This document shows, piece by piece, positions 9,853-17,693 of a DNA stretch of 64,000 nt. Position 1 is the stretch's first letter. Each line of letters begins with the position of its first letter. This DNA comes from Hymenobacter caeli (GTDB taxonomy: Bacteria > Bacteroidota > Bacteroidia > Cytophagales > Hymenobacteraceae). Location: assembly GCF_013294115.1 (NCBI RefSeq), contig NZ_JABSNP010000013.1, positions 1-64,000 on the forward strand, in the 5' to 3' direction. The translations under genes were made by a program, and so were the position numbers. The notes beneath the pieces were generated by a model. That model had not been told where the DNA came from and did not search any database. It saw only the letters and a list, made by a program, of their open reading frames with translations.

Positions 9853-11265
9853 TTGCGTAAGTTGGGGCCCGTGTTGCTACGCCCGCTCTACTTCCTGCTG
9901 CTGCTGACGCTGGGGGCCACCCAGCTCACCGCCTGCGCCCAGGTGCCCGACAAAGTGCCCACCGCGGCCGCCGGGGCCCCCGCTGCCGCACAACTGCCCT
10001 GGCTGCGCCACCTGCTCGACAGCTCGGCCGTGCTGCGGCCCCATCTGGTGGGCCTGGTGCTGGCCGACGCGGACTCCGGGCAGGTCTTGTTCGCTCAAAA
10101 CGACGCCAAGTACTTCGCGCCGGCCAGCAACATGAAGCTGTTTACCCTCTACGCCGGCCTGAAGCTGCTGCCCGACTCGCTGCCCAGCCTGCGCTACTTC
10201 AGCCGCGGCGACACGCTGTTTTTCCAGGGCACCGGCGACCCCACCTTTCTGCACGGCGACGTGCCCAGCCGCCGCGCGTTTGACTTTTTGCAAAAGGCCC
10301 CGGGCCTGCTCGCCAGCTGCGACATTGCCTGCTCGCCGCCCTACGGCCCCGGCTGGCCCTGGGACGATTTCGGCTACTACTTCCAGCCCGAGCGCGGGGC
10401 GTTTCCCATCTATGGGCACACGGTGCGCTTCTACGCCCAGCCGCCGGTGGGCAAGGTGCCCAGCCGGCTGCGCGTGCTGCCCCGGCACTTCGCGCCCCTC
10501 ACCGGGCCCGTGCCGGCCGCGCTGCGCACGCCCAATATCGACGCGGACACCCACGTCATCCGGGCCCTGGATGAGAACCGGTTTTACGTGGTGGCGCCGT
10601 TCAATAAAAAGTGGATCGATGAGGTGCCGTTCCGTACCAGCCGGGCCTTTACGCTGCGCTTGCTCGGCGACACGCTGCGGCGGCCGCTGGTGGGGGCCCC
10701 CTGGCGCCCGCGCCCCACCGACGCGGTGCGCACCCTGCGCGGCCTGCCCGTGGACAGCCTCTACCGCCGCATGCTGCGCGTGAGCGACAACTTCCTGGCC
10801 GAGCAGCTGCTGCTGATGGCCAGCACCACCGTGGGCCTGCACGATTCGCTCAGCACCCAGCGCGTGATTCGGTTCGTGCGCAAAAAGTACTTCGGCACCC
10901 TGCCCGACCCCGTGGCCTGGGCCGACGGCTCGGGCCTCTCGCGCCAGAACCTCGTCACGCCCCGCACCCTGGTGGCGCTGCTCGTGCGCCTGCACCAGGA
11001 AGTGCCCGAGCGCCGCCTGCTGAGCCTGCTGGCCGCCGGCGGGCACCAGGGCACCCTGCGCCGGCGCTACCACGACGCCGCGGGCCCCTGGGTGTGGGGC
11101 AAAACCGGCTCGCTCACCAACAACACCAACCTGAGCGGCTACCTGCGCACCAAGAGCGGCCGCCTGCTGGCCTTCACCTTTCTGAACAATAACCACGTGG
11201 CCGACAGCGGCGACGTGCGCAACGAGATGGAGCGGGTGCTGCGCCAGGTGCGGGCCCGGCTGTAG
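9853..11265 (+). CDS. dacB: D-alanyl-D-alanine carboxypeptidase/endopeptidase, PBP4 type (S13)
   Basis: This envelope peptidase trims or cleaves D-Ala peptide cross-links in peptidoglycan. From the TTG at 9853 it has 470 residues; GTG 9871 would give 464 and is equally plausible, as no promoter box settles the start. The signal peptide ends at a lipobox-like LTAC (Cys28). The three penicillin-binding motifs are present: SNMK with Ser92 and Lys95, SDN beginning at Ser311, and KTG at 417-419. Between the first two lies the large insert typical of PBP4. It is transcribed divergently from the ATPase/nuclease pair and its GC is high, so it belongs to the core genome rather than to that island. Confidence 0.92.
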   Translation: MRKLGPVLLRPLYFLLLLTLGATQLTACAQVPDKVPTAAAGAPAAAQLPWLRHLLDSSAVLRPHLVGLVLADADSGQVLFAQNDAKYFAPASNMKLFTLYAGLKLLPDSLPSLRYFSRGDTLFFQGTGDPTFLHGDVPSRRAFDFLQKAPGLLASCDIACSPPYGPGWPWDDFGYYFQPERGAFPIYGHTVRFYAQPPVGKVPSRLRVLPRHFAPLTGPVPAALRTPNIDADTHVIRALDENRFYVVAPFNKKWIDEVPFRTSRAFTLRLLGDTLRRPLVGAPWRPRPTDAVRTLRGLPVDSLYRRMLRVSDNFLAEQLLLMASTTVGLHDSLSTQRVIRFVRKKYFGTLPDPVAWADGSGLSRQNLVTPRTLVALLVRLHQEVPERRLLSLLAAGGHQGTLRRRYHDAAGPWVWGKTGSLTNNTNLSGYLRTKSGRLLAFTFLNNNHVADSGDVRNEMERVLRQVRARL

Positions 11266-11280
11266 GGCCGCGGTACCCGG

Positions 11281-12918
11281 CTACCCCGCCAGGGGCCCCC
11301 GCAGCTCGGGCGCCTTCCGCAGCTTGGTGGCCTGCTCGTAGGCGTAGCCCAGGCCCAGCAGGGGCCCCTCGGCCCAGGCGGGGCCCACGAAGGAGAGGCC
11401 CACCGGCAGGCCGTGCGCCTGGCCCATGGGCACGGTGAGGTGCGGGTAGCCGGCCATGGCGGCGGGCGACGAGAAATCGAGGCCCGACGAGTAGTCGCCG
11501 TTCACCAAATCGATGCAGCCGGCCGGGCCGGTGGTGATGCCGATGATGGCGTCGAGCTTATTGGCTTGCAAAAGGTTGTCTACAATTTTGCGGGCCCCGC
11601 CCTGCGAGCGGGCCAGGGCGGCGCGGTACTTGGCGCTGGCCAGGCCGTCGGTTTTCTGGGCCGCCTCCAGGGTTTCCTGCTGGAAAAACGGCATGGCCTG
11701 CGCCGCGTGCTGCGTGTTGAAGGCGATGACGTCGGCCAGGGTTTTTATCCCGGCGTTGGCCCCGGCCAGGTACTTATTCAGCCCGTCTTTGAACTCGTAG
11801 AGCAGCACCTGGTACTCGGCGTCGCCGAGGGCCCCCACGGGCTTGGCCACTTCTACTTCCACCACCGTCGCGCCCTGGGCTTTCAGGGCCGCCACGGCCT
11901 GCTGCATCAGCGCAATGGCGGGCGAGGTGCCGGTGAGGTGGCTTTTTTCGACGCCCAGACGCTTGCCTTTCAAGGCGTTGGTGTCCAGAAATTTGGTGTA
12001 GTCGGCCTGGGCGTGGGCGGCGCTGCCTTTGGTGGCGGCGTCGGCCGGGTCTTCGCCGGTGAGGGCGGCCAGCAGCAGGGCCGCGTCGCGCACGGTGCGG
12101 GCCATGGGGCCGGCCGTGTCCTGGGTGGCCGAGATGGGGATGATGCCCGTGCGGCTGAGCAGGCCCACCGTGGGCTTGAGGCCCACGAGGCCGTTCACCG
12201 AGCTGGGCGACACCACCGAGCCGTCGGTTTCGGTGCCCACGGCCACGGCGCAGAGGCTGGCCGCCGCCGCCGCCCCCGAGCCCGCGCTGGAGCCGCTGGG
12301 CGTGCGGTCGAGCACGTAGGGGTTTTTGGTTTGGCCGCCGCGGCTGCTCCAGCCGCTGGTCGAGCGCGACGAGCGGAAGTTGGCCCACTCGCTGAGGTTG
12401 GTTTTGCCCAGCACGATGGCCCCCGCGGCCCGCAGCTGCTTGACGATGAAGGCGTCCTGCGCCGCCTTGTGCCCGGCCAGGGCCAGCGCGCCGGCGGTGG
12501 TTTGCTGCTGGTCGCCGGTGTCGATGTTGTCCTTCAGCAGCACCGGGATGCCGTGCAGGGGCCCGCGCACTTTGCCGGCCTTGCGCTCGGCGTCGAGGCC
12601 ATCGGCAAGCTTCAGGGCGTCGGGGTTGGTTTCGAGCACGGCGCGCAGGGCGGGGCCCTGGGTGTTCACTTCCGCGATGCGCTTCAGGTACAGCTCGCAC
12701 AGGGCCCGGGCGGTGTACTTGCCCGCCTGCATGTGCTGCTGCAAATCGGCCACGGTGGCCTCGTGCAGGGCGAAGGCTTCGGGCGCGCCGCCGGGGCCCG
12801 CGGCGGGGTCGGCTTGGGCGGGGACCGACGACGGGGCGGTGGAGCAGCCGGCCAGCGTGAGGGTGGAAACGGCGGCGCTGGCCAGGGCCCCGGTGCGAAG
12901 AAATAAGCGACGGTTCAT
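11281..12918 (-). CDS. Amidase-signature family lipoprotein
   Basis: ATG 12918 gives 545 residues. The signal begins NRRLFLRTGALAS with a twin-arginine-like start and ends in a lipobox, TLAGC, so the enzyme is probably exported and lipid-anchored. The amidase signature is clear: the catalytic Lys lies in PVLLKDNIDT and the Ser-rich loop in GSSAGSGAAAAASL, then DGSVVSPSSVNGLVGLKPT and ISATQDTAGPMARTVRDAA. The C-terminal part (FSSPAAMAGYPHLTVPMG) is also typical. Family enzymes hydrolyse carboxamides by a Ser-cisSer-Lys triad; the substrate cannot be told. It converges with dacB, with 15 bp between the stop codons. Confidence 0.92.
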   Translation of the reverse strand: MNRRLFLRTGALASAAVSTLTLAGCSTAPSSVPAQADPAAGPGGAPEAFALHEATVADLQQHMQAGKYTARALCELYLKRIAEVNTQGPALRAVLETNPDALKLADGLDAERKAGKVRGPLHGIPVLLKDNIDTGDQQQTTAGALALAGHKAAQDAFIVKQLRAAGAIVLGKTNLSEWANFRSSRSTSGWSSRGGQTKNPYVLDRTPSGSSAGSGAAAAASLCAVAVGTETDGSVVSPSSVNGLVGLKPTVGLLSRTGIIPISATQDTAGPMARTVRDAALLLAALTGEDPADAATKGSAAHAQADYTKFLDTNALKGKRLGVEKSHLTGTSPAIALMQQAVAALKAQGATVVEVEVAKPVGALGDAEYQVLLYEFKDGLNKYLAGANAGIKTLADVIAFNTQHAAQAMPFFQQETLEAAQKTDGLASAKYRAALARSQGGARKIVDNLLQANKLDAIIGITTGPAGCIDLVNGDYSSGLDFSSPAAMAGYPHLTVPMGQAHGLPVGLSFVGPAWAEGPLLGLGYAYEQATKLRKAPELRGPLAG

Positions 12919-13271
12919 AACAGCGGAGAAGTTGGGCAGGCAATATAGGGGCCGTTTGCCGCCGCTGCCCCGGCGGCCCAGCGCAGGGCCTCTAAGCACT
13001 GCGTTCCGGTAAAACTTCTATTCCATCAGCACAGCGTGCAACCACTGGGTCGGGCCACCGGAGGACCGCTATTCCACCGGTCGGTAAAATCCGGCCAGTC
13101 GTACTGCTGGGAGATGGGGTTTGCCGAGAAGGTGCCCCGCCCGCATCCGGCCGGCCGGGGCAGCGGGTAATTTTGTGCCAGTTAATTATTCAAACAGTGC
13201 AATAGCCTAGCGGCCACCGGTGCCGCGCAGGCCGCTTGTAGCCGTTACCACCACTTTTTTTAATCTGGTCC
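12919..13271. other. Intergenic region between amidase and small secreted protein
   Basis: No convincing gene is visible. The right end, from about 13147, resembles the sequence ahead of the FG-GAP gene (GCCGGCCGGGG, then GGGTAATTTTGTG), and it contains the promoter box at 13168-13175. The rest shows nothing recognisable. Confidence 0.5.
13168..13175 (+). promoter_or_regulatory. -7 promoter box TAATTTTG
   Basis: It matches TAnnTTTG, 96 nt before GTG 13272. The surrounding bases closely match those around the box at 14396-14403, so the two genes share a duplicated promoter region. Confidence 0.55.
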
Positions 13272-13715
13272 GTGTTGTTCTCTTCTTCCCCCACCGTTGC
13301 GAAATTGTGCCGAGCGGCCCTGGTGGCCCTGGCGTTGTGGTCCGCGGCCCCGGCCCACGGCGCGGCACTTGCCCCAACTCCAATGCCTGCCGCGGCTGCG
13401 CCAGCGCCCCGCCTCACGTTCACGGCCGTCAGCGGCCTAGCCGCGTCGCCCGGGGCCTTGCTGCGCTGGGCCACGGCTTCGGAGGCCGGCACCGCCCGCT
13501 TCGTGGTGGAGCGTTCCGCCGACGGCGTTGTTTTCGAAGCCATTGGGGCGGTGGCAGCGGCGGGTACCAGCCGGGCCAGCCACGCCTACCGGTTCGACGA
13601 CGTGGCCGCGCCGGCCGCCTACTATTACCGCCTGCGCCAGGAAAACCGGGACGGCACCGTGGTCTACTCGGCCGCCGTGGCCATCACCCCGGCTAGCAGG
13701 TTCGCGGTGCGCTAA
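13272..13715 (+). CDS. Small secreted protein, orphan copy of the FG-GAP protein's C-terminal module
   Basis: The 147-residue protein uses GTG 13272 (TTG 13275 is an alternative). A signal peptide ending near AHGAAL is followed by one beta-sandwich-like module. It runs from LLRWATASEAGTARFVVERS to YYRLRQENRDGTVVYSAAVAI. The same module occurs near the C-terminus of the 621-residue T9SS protein encoded at 14503 (LLRWATASEKNSARFVIERA ... YYRLRQEDLDGTVAYSPVVAI). In that protein it is followed by a T9SS sorting domain; here the chain stops a few residues later (TPASRFAVR), so the sorting signal is missing. It may be a truncated remnant that still has a promoter, or a periplasmic protein. Function unknown. 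Confidence 0.65.
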   Translation: MLFSSSPTVAKLCRAALVALALWSAAPAHGAALAPTPMPAAAAPAPRLTFTAVSGLAASPGALLRWATASEAGTARFVVERSADGVVFEAIGAVAAAGTSRASHAYRFDDVAAPAAYYYRLRQENRDGTVVYSAAVAITPASRFAVR

Positions 13716-13739
13716 CCGCTCGTCCACCCGCTGAATTAG

Positions 13740-13794
13740 CACGCCCACGGCCCCCGGCCCGCCCAGAAGGGTGGGGCCGGGGGCCGTGGGCGTG
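13740..13794. terminator. Terminator-like hairpin after the small secreted protein
   Basis: Arms of 21 bp (13740-13760 and 13774-13794) are exact inverted copies beginning CACGCCCACGGCCCCCGG. No T-tract follows, so it could be a structural or attenuating hairpin rather than a classical terminator. It lies 25 bp past the stop codon at 13715. Confidence 0.6.
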
Positions 13795-14395
13795 GTGGCC
13801 GGGCCTTGCGCTGGGGGCCGCCGGTGTTCCCCGCCCGGGGCCCGGTGGGCGGGGGCCTGCGTACCGGCGCAACCGCAGCCCCTGTTTGCAGCGGTTTTGG
13901 AACGGTGGCGCCTGGTTGCAGCGTGCCGGCGGGGCTGTTCAGGAGGTCAATCCAATACTATTCTGACCGCCATGCGGAACAGTGCCGCAGCGTCTTTAGT
14001 GCTCCACTAGAAAGTGCCTCCACTGTTCCACTAATCCAATGAATTTGGTTACTGCTGCGGGAGGGGTGCTTCGACTACGTTGCACGCTGCGCTGCACGGT
14101 GGTTCATTGATTTCGCGTGCTTGGTCTCGCCCCGGGGGCTTCAACTCCAAACCAGACACGTGGCGGTAAAGGCACGACGCAACCCGGGCACTCCGGTACC
14201 GAACCTGCGTCAGGAGCGCCGCCTGTCCAAATTTCAATTTCATCAACGCATTGTGCAGCGCGGCGCGGAAGGGCCTAAAAACGGCCTTTTTCGTCGGCCG
14301 GGAAAAACCGGACGTTCGTGGCCCCGGGCGCTGGTTTCTGCCGAAAAACGGGGCATCCGGGCCCCTCGCGGCAGCCGGCCGGGGGGGGCACCGGG

Positions 14396-14403
14396 TAATT
14401 TTG
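14396..14403 (+). promoter_or_regulatory. -7 promoter box TAATTTTG for the FG-GAP gene
   Basis: A TAnnTTTG match 99 nt upstream of ATG 14503, in a context nearly identical to 13147-13180. Confidence 0.55.
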
Positions 14404-14502
14404 TGTCGTTCAATCAGCCTGCTAAAAGGGTGCTAGGGTTGAGCTTATTATTGCCTCCCCCTATTTCTAACGCTGAGTTAAACCGCTTTTTTATCCCCCG
14501 TC

Positions 14503-16368
14503 ATGTCGTTTGCCTGCCCCGCCGTTTTTGCTAAAATTGTTAACCTTCGCCGCGCCGCCCTGGCCGGCCTCGCGCTGTTGCCCGCGGTCGCCGCGGCCCA
14601 AACCATCTCCAGCTTCACCCCCGCCCAGGCGGCGGCGGGCGCCACGGTTACCATTAACGGTAGCGGCCTGAACAACCTCAAATCGGTGACGATTAACGGG
14701 CAGGCGATGAAGATTTCCAGCACGCTGCTGGTGGCCGGCGTTGGGTCGGTGTACGTGGTGGTGCCCCCGGCCGCGGCCACGGGCCGCATGCGCCTCACCA
14801 CGGCCGCCGGCACGGCCCTCACGGCCACCAAGCTGGGCATCACCCGCGTGTCGTCGGACGTGAAGTACGCGGCCCAGGCGGCCCCCGCCAACGTGGCCAC
14901 GGCCACGGGTACCTACTCGACCCCGACGATGGGCGACCTCGACAACGACGGCCTGGTGGACATGATGCTGGGCCAGGGCGACGGCACCATCCGGTGGTAC
15001 GAGCAGTCGGCTGCCAACTCGGCCGCTTTTACCACCACCACCACCCCCAGCGTGCTGCTGAAAAATGCCGACGGCACCACCTTGCGCGTGTCCGACATCA
15101 ACAGCACCGGCACCAACTACGCCAAGCCTACCCTGACCGACCTCGACGGCAACGGCCTGCTGGAGCTGCTGGTGGGCGAGGAAACCGGCCGGATACTGCG
15201 CTACGAGCAGGTGGCCGCTACGGGCACCAACGCCCTAAGCTTCAACCGGACCCTACTGTTCGCCAACCCCTTCGGCACGGCTACGAGTGCCGCCCCCAAC
15301 GGCGGCTCGTACGCCCGGCCCACGGTGGCCGACCTTGACAACGACGGCCTGCTCGACGTGCTGGTGGGCAGCAACGACGGCACGCTGCGCCGCTACGAGC
15401 AAACGGCGGCCAACTCGCTCACGTTTAGCAACCTGGGGCAAATGAAGCTGGCCGACGGCACCGCCATCGACGCCGGCGACGTGGACAAGCCCTTGCTGAC
15501 CGATTACGACGGCGACGGCTACCTCGACATGCTGCTCGGCAACAAGGCCGGCACCATCGTGCTCTACACCCAATCGGGGGCTAATTCCGCGGTATTCCGG
15601 TCGGTGAATACCCTCACCACCAACGGCACCACCGCCATCAGCGTGAACAGCATTGGGGGCTACGCGGCCCCGGCCATTACCGACATCGACGGCGACGGCC
15701 TGCTCGACCTGTACGTGGGCAACGCCAACGGCACCGTGCTCCGCTACGAGCAAACGCAATCGGCCGCCGCGCCCACGCTGGCCACTGGGGCCCTGGCCAC
15801 GCCCGCCCCGCTGCCGGTCACGCTCACATCCTTCACCGGCCAGGCCGGGGCCCGCGCCAACCTGCTGCGCTGGGCCACCGCTTCGGAAAAAAACAGCGCC
15901 CGCTTCGTGATTGAGCGCGCCACGGGCGCCGAGTTTGCCGCCGTGGGCAGCGTGGCCGCCGCTGGCAGCAGCAGCAGCGCCCTCAGCTACGAGTTTGCCG
16001 ACGCCGCTGGCCTGGCCGCCGGCACCGCCTACTACCGCCTGCGCCAGGAAGACCTGGACGGCACCGTGGCCTACTCGCCCGTGGTGGCCATCGCGCGGAC
16101 CACCCCCGTCCTGGGGGCCCCCGTGGCCACGGCCTACCCGTCGCCCTTCGCCGAAACCTTGTCGGTGGCCCTGCCCGGCGCCGCCGAGGCCGTAGCGGCC
16201 ACGGCCACGCTGCTCACCGCCGCCGGCCAGCCCATCTACCGCCAGGCGTTGCAGCTGAGCGGCACGCCCCAGGCCCTGCCCGGCCTGCCCAACCTGCCCG
16301 CCGGCCTCTACGTGCTGCGCCTGGCCACGGCCGCCGGCACCACCACCCAAAAAGTGGTGCGGCAATAA
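14503..16368 (+). CDS. IPT/TIG and FG-GAP (VCBS) repeat protein with T9SS sorting domain
   Basis: This is a 621-residue secreted surface protein. A signal peptide ends near AAAQT. An IPT/TIG domain covers about residues 35-110 (SFTPAQAAAGATVTINGSGL). Five FG-GAP-like repeats follow, each with an Asp-rich calcium-type loop and a YEQ-like ending: DLDNDGLVDMMLG, DLDGNGLLELLVG, DLDNDGLLDVLVG, DYDGDGYLDMLLG and DIDGDGLLDLYVG. Then comes the beta module shared with the protein at 13272, and finally a T9SS type A sorting domain (AYPSPFAETLSV ... GLYVLRLATAAGTTTQKVV). The FG-GAP repeats probably form a beta-propeller. Export by the type IX system follows from the sorting domain; the ligand is unknown. 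Confidence 0.9.
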   Translation: MSFACPAVFAKIVNLRRAALAGLALLPAVAAAQTISSFTPAQAAAGATVTINGSGLNNLKSVTINGQAMKISSTLLVAGVGSVYVVVPPAAATGRMRLTTAAGTALTATKLGITRVSSDVKYAAQAAPANVATATGTYSTPTMGDLDNDGLVDMMLGQGDGTIRWYEQSAANSAAFTTTTTPSVLLKNADGTTLRVSDINSTGTNYAKPTLTDLDGNGLLELLVGEETGRILRYEQVAATGTNALSFNRTLLFANPFGTATSAAPNGGSYARPTVADLDNDGLLDVLVGSNDGTLRRYEQTAANSLTFSNLGQMKLADGTAIDAGDVDKPLLTDYDGDGYLDMLLGNKAGTIVLYTQSGANSAVFRSVNTLTTNGTTAISVNSIGGYAAPAITDIDGDGLLDLYVGNANGTVLRYEQTQSAAAPTLATGALATPAPLPVTLTSFTGQAGARANLLRWATASEKNSARFVIERATGAEFAAVGSVAAAGSSSSALSYEFADAAGLAAGTAYYRLRQEDLDGTVAYSPVVAIARTTPVLGAPVATAYPSPFAETLSVALPGAAEAVAATATLLTAAGQPIYRQALQLSGTPQALPGLPNLPAGLYVLRLATAAGTTTQKVVRQ

Positions 16369-16440
16369 GCTGTGCAGCAACTCATCTACAATTGCTTAGC
16401 TTTACCGGCTCGCTGCTTTCTGCCAGCTTGCACTATAACG

Positions 16441-16478
16441 TAAAAGGCCGGCCCGCTGCACAGCGGGCCGGCCTTTTG
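16441..16478. terminator. Bidirectional intrinsic terminator
   Basis: AAAAGGCCGGCCCGCTG pairs with CAGCGGGCCGGCCTTTT, giving a perfect 17-bp stem with a 2-nt gap and A/T tracts at both ends. It is about 72 bp past the FG-GAP gene. Confidence 0.85.
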
Positions 16479-16612
16479 GCGCGGCGAAGGGAACGGGCCA
16501 GCCAGGGCGGCCCCCGGGCTGGCTGATGGGTTGCGCGGTGCTTGTAGCCTGCGCCCGGCGGTGGGCGCGGCGGCCCTGGCCGCGCGGTGGGGCCCTGCCG
16601 GGCGGTGGCCGC

Positions 16613-16620
16613 TACCTTTG
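16613..16620 (+). promoter_or_regulatory. -7 promoter box TACCTTTG
   Basis: A TAnnTTTG match 32 nt upstream of ATG 16653, supporting that the small frameshifted gene was once expressed. Confidence 0.5.
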
Positions 16621-16652
16621 CGGCCCCCATTACTCGCCTTGCCCGAGCTGCT

Positions 16653-16971
16653 ATGATCAGCTCCCGCATGCGTCAGCTGCGCCGCGACAAAACGCTTTTT
16701 GCGCTGGCTGTGCATGCCATCCGGCTGCATTTGGAAGAAGGCGACCGGCTGGCCCGGCAGCCGCAGCTGCGCGGGGCCCCGGATGCCGACCTGCTCCAGA
16801 TTCCGCAAGGAATCGACCAATGGGCCGGCCGGGCCATCGGCTACGCCATGCGCAAGTTCCGGTGCCGCGCAGCGCATGCAGCTGCTGGCCGAGCTGTGGC
16901 GAGTGCCCTGCCAGCAAGCCCTTGCCCTGCCGCCCGCCGCACTGGTGAGCCCGCCGCTGCCGGCCGCCTAG
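16653..16971 (+). pseudogene. Small gene disrupted by a frameshift
   Basis: ATG 16653 opens a frame reading MISSRMRQLRRDKTLFALAV, continuing to GRAIGYAMRKF. After about 16858 this frame turns into Ala/Arg-rich sequence typical of a wrong frame in high-GC DNA. The next frame instead reads RMQLLAELWRVPCQQALALP and ends in TAG at 16969-16971, directly abutting the end of the gene on the other strand. The simplest reading is one small protein of about 105 residues with a single indel near 16858. The family was not recognised. A sequencing error is possible. If the first frame is real it extends to 17009 and overlaps the toxin remnant. Confidence 0.5.
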
Positions 16972-17377
16972 CTACCCAAGCACGGCGGCCAGCGCGGCGG
17001 GTGGCGTGAGCACGGGCAGGGCCCCGGCCGCAAACCCTTTGGGGTCGCGGGTGACGATGGCTTCGATGGCGGGGTTTTCAGCAATTACAGCATGGTATTG
17101 CAGCGCGTCTTCAAAATCAGTGAGTGAAGAGCGTAGGGCATCGTTTACGTTGCGCGAGTCAACTGCAACGATTGTCACGATATCCGCAATATCCAGCAAG
17201 AGCTCACGGGCTACCGCGGAGCCCACTACCTTCCGAAGTATATAATGTGCTTGACTGAAAGATAAGCTGCTGCAATACAGCCAGATTTTTCGGTTGTCGG
17301 CCAATTGGAACAGCAAAAGGCTCCCGCCGCATCAGAAAATTCAACAACACGTTAGTGTCTACAAAAAGCCGATTCAT
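16972..17377 (-). pseudogene. VapC-like PIN-domain toxin, broken near the N-terminus
   Basis: ATG 17377 overlaps the antitoxin stop codon as ATGA and reads MNRLFVDTNVLLNFLMRREP, the classic PIN-domain opening with the first acidic metal ligand (DTN). After REPF the frame is lost. The remaining PIN sequence continues in another frame from about 17316 (LFQLADNRKIWLYCSSLSFS ... NPAIEAIVTRDPKGF ... VLTPPAALAAVLG). Comparing with typical PIN proteins (REPF, a short helix, then LLELA...G.I..Y.S), a few residues also seem to be missing at the break, so a small deletion is likely. PIN toxins are ribonucleases. This copy should be inactive unless frameshifting rescues it. Confidence 0.75.
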
Positions 17378-17646
17378 ATTCCGTAGCGTTCCTGAATGGC
17401 TTCTTCCAGTGCTTTCCTATAGTCAAAGTCAGCCGGAACCTGCACGGCACCAAACAGGCGTTGGATGCGCGGTGAAAGAGGTTGCGTGAGAACTGCTGGC
17501 TGTTGCGGAAACGGCTGAGCCAGTGGCCGCACGGTGGCTTGCAGCAGCCCGGCCACCAGCTTGTCCAGCTCCTGGCCGTGCCGGCGGGCGTAGTCCTGGG
17601 CGGCTTGCAGCAGGTCGTCGTCGAGGGTGATGGTGAGCTGGGACAT
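17374..17646 (-). CDS. Antitoxin-like small protein paired with a PIN toxin remnant
   Basis: ATG 17646 gives 90 residues: MSQLTITLDDDLLQAAQDYA at the start, then a Pro/Gln-rich linker and a C-terminal helix (DYRKALEEAIQERYGI). The N-terminal strand followed by two helices matches ribbon-helix-helix antitoxins, which bind their own operator. The C-terminal tail would neutralise the toxin. The stop codon overlaps the toxin start by four bases, the usual TA layout. With the toxin frameshifted, the antitoxin is now an orphan or only retains regulatory activity. A longer upstream frame exists but runs antisense through the serine biosynthesis gene region and is not used. Confidence 0.75.
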   Translation of the reverse strand: MSQLTITLDDDLLQAAQDYARRHGQELDKLVAGLLQATVRPLAQPFPQQPAVLTQPLSPRIQRLFGAVQVPADFDYRKALEEAIQERYGI

Positions 17647-17693
17647 GGCGGAAGGGGTTTTGAGCAAGGTAACGACCGGCGCGGCGCGGCGGT

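Larger units (their letters stand above)
13716..14502. other. Long intergenic region with hairpin and repeat remnant
   Basis: Reading frames here have no recognisable protein features. The region holds a strong 21-bp-arm hairpin (13740-13794) and, at about 14036-14085, a degraded stretch (GGTTACTGCTGCGGGAGGGG, then TGCTTCGACTACG) resembling one half of the palindromic family at 4067-4168. A promoter at 14396-14403 completes it. Confidence 0.5.

Noticed and set aside
13771..14042. Overlapping 78-79-residue plus frames after the small secreted protein
   Set aside because: They begin within or next to the strong hairpin, have Cys/Gly/Pro-rich random-looking sequence and no promoter or family match.
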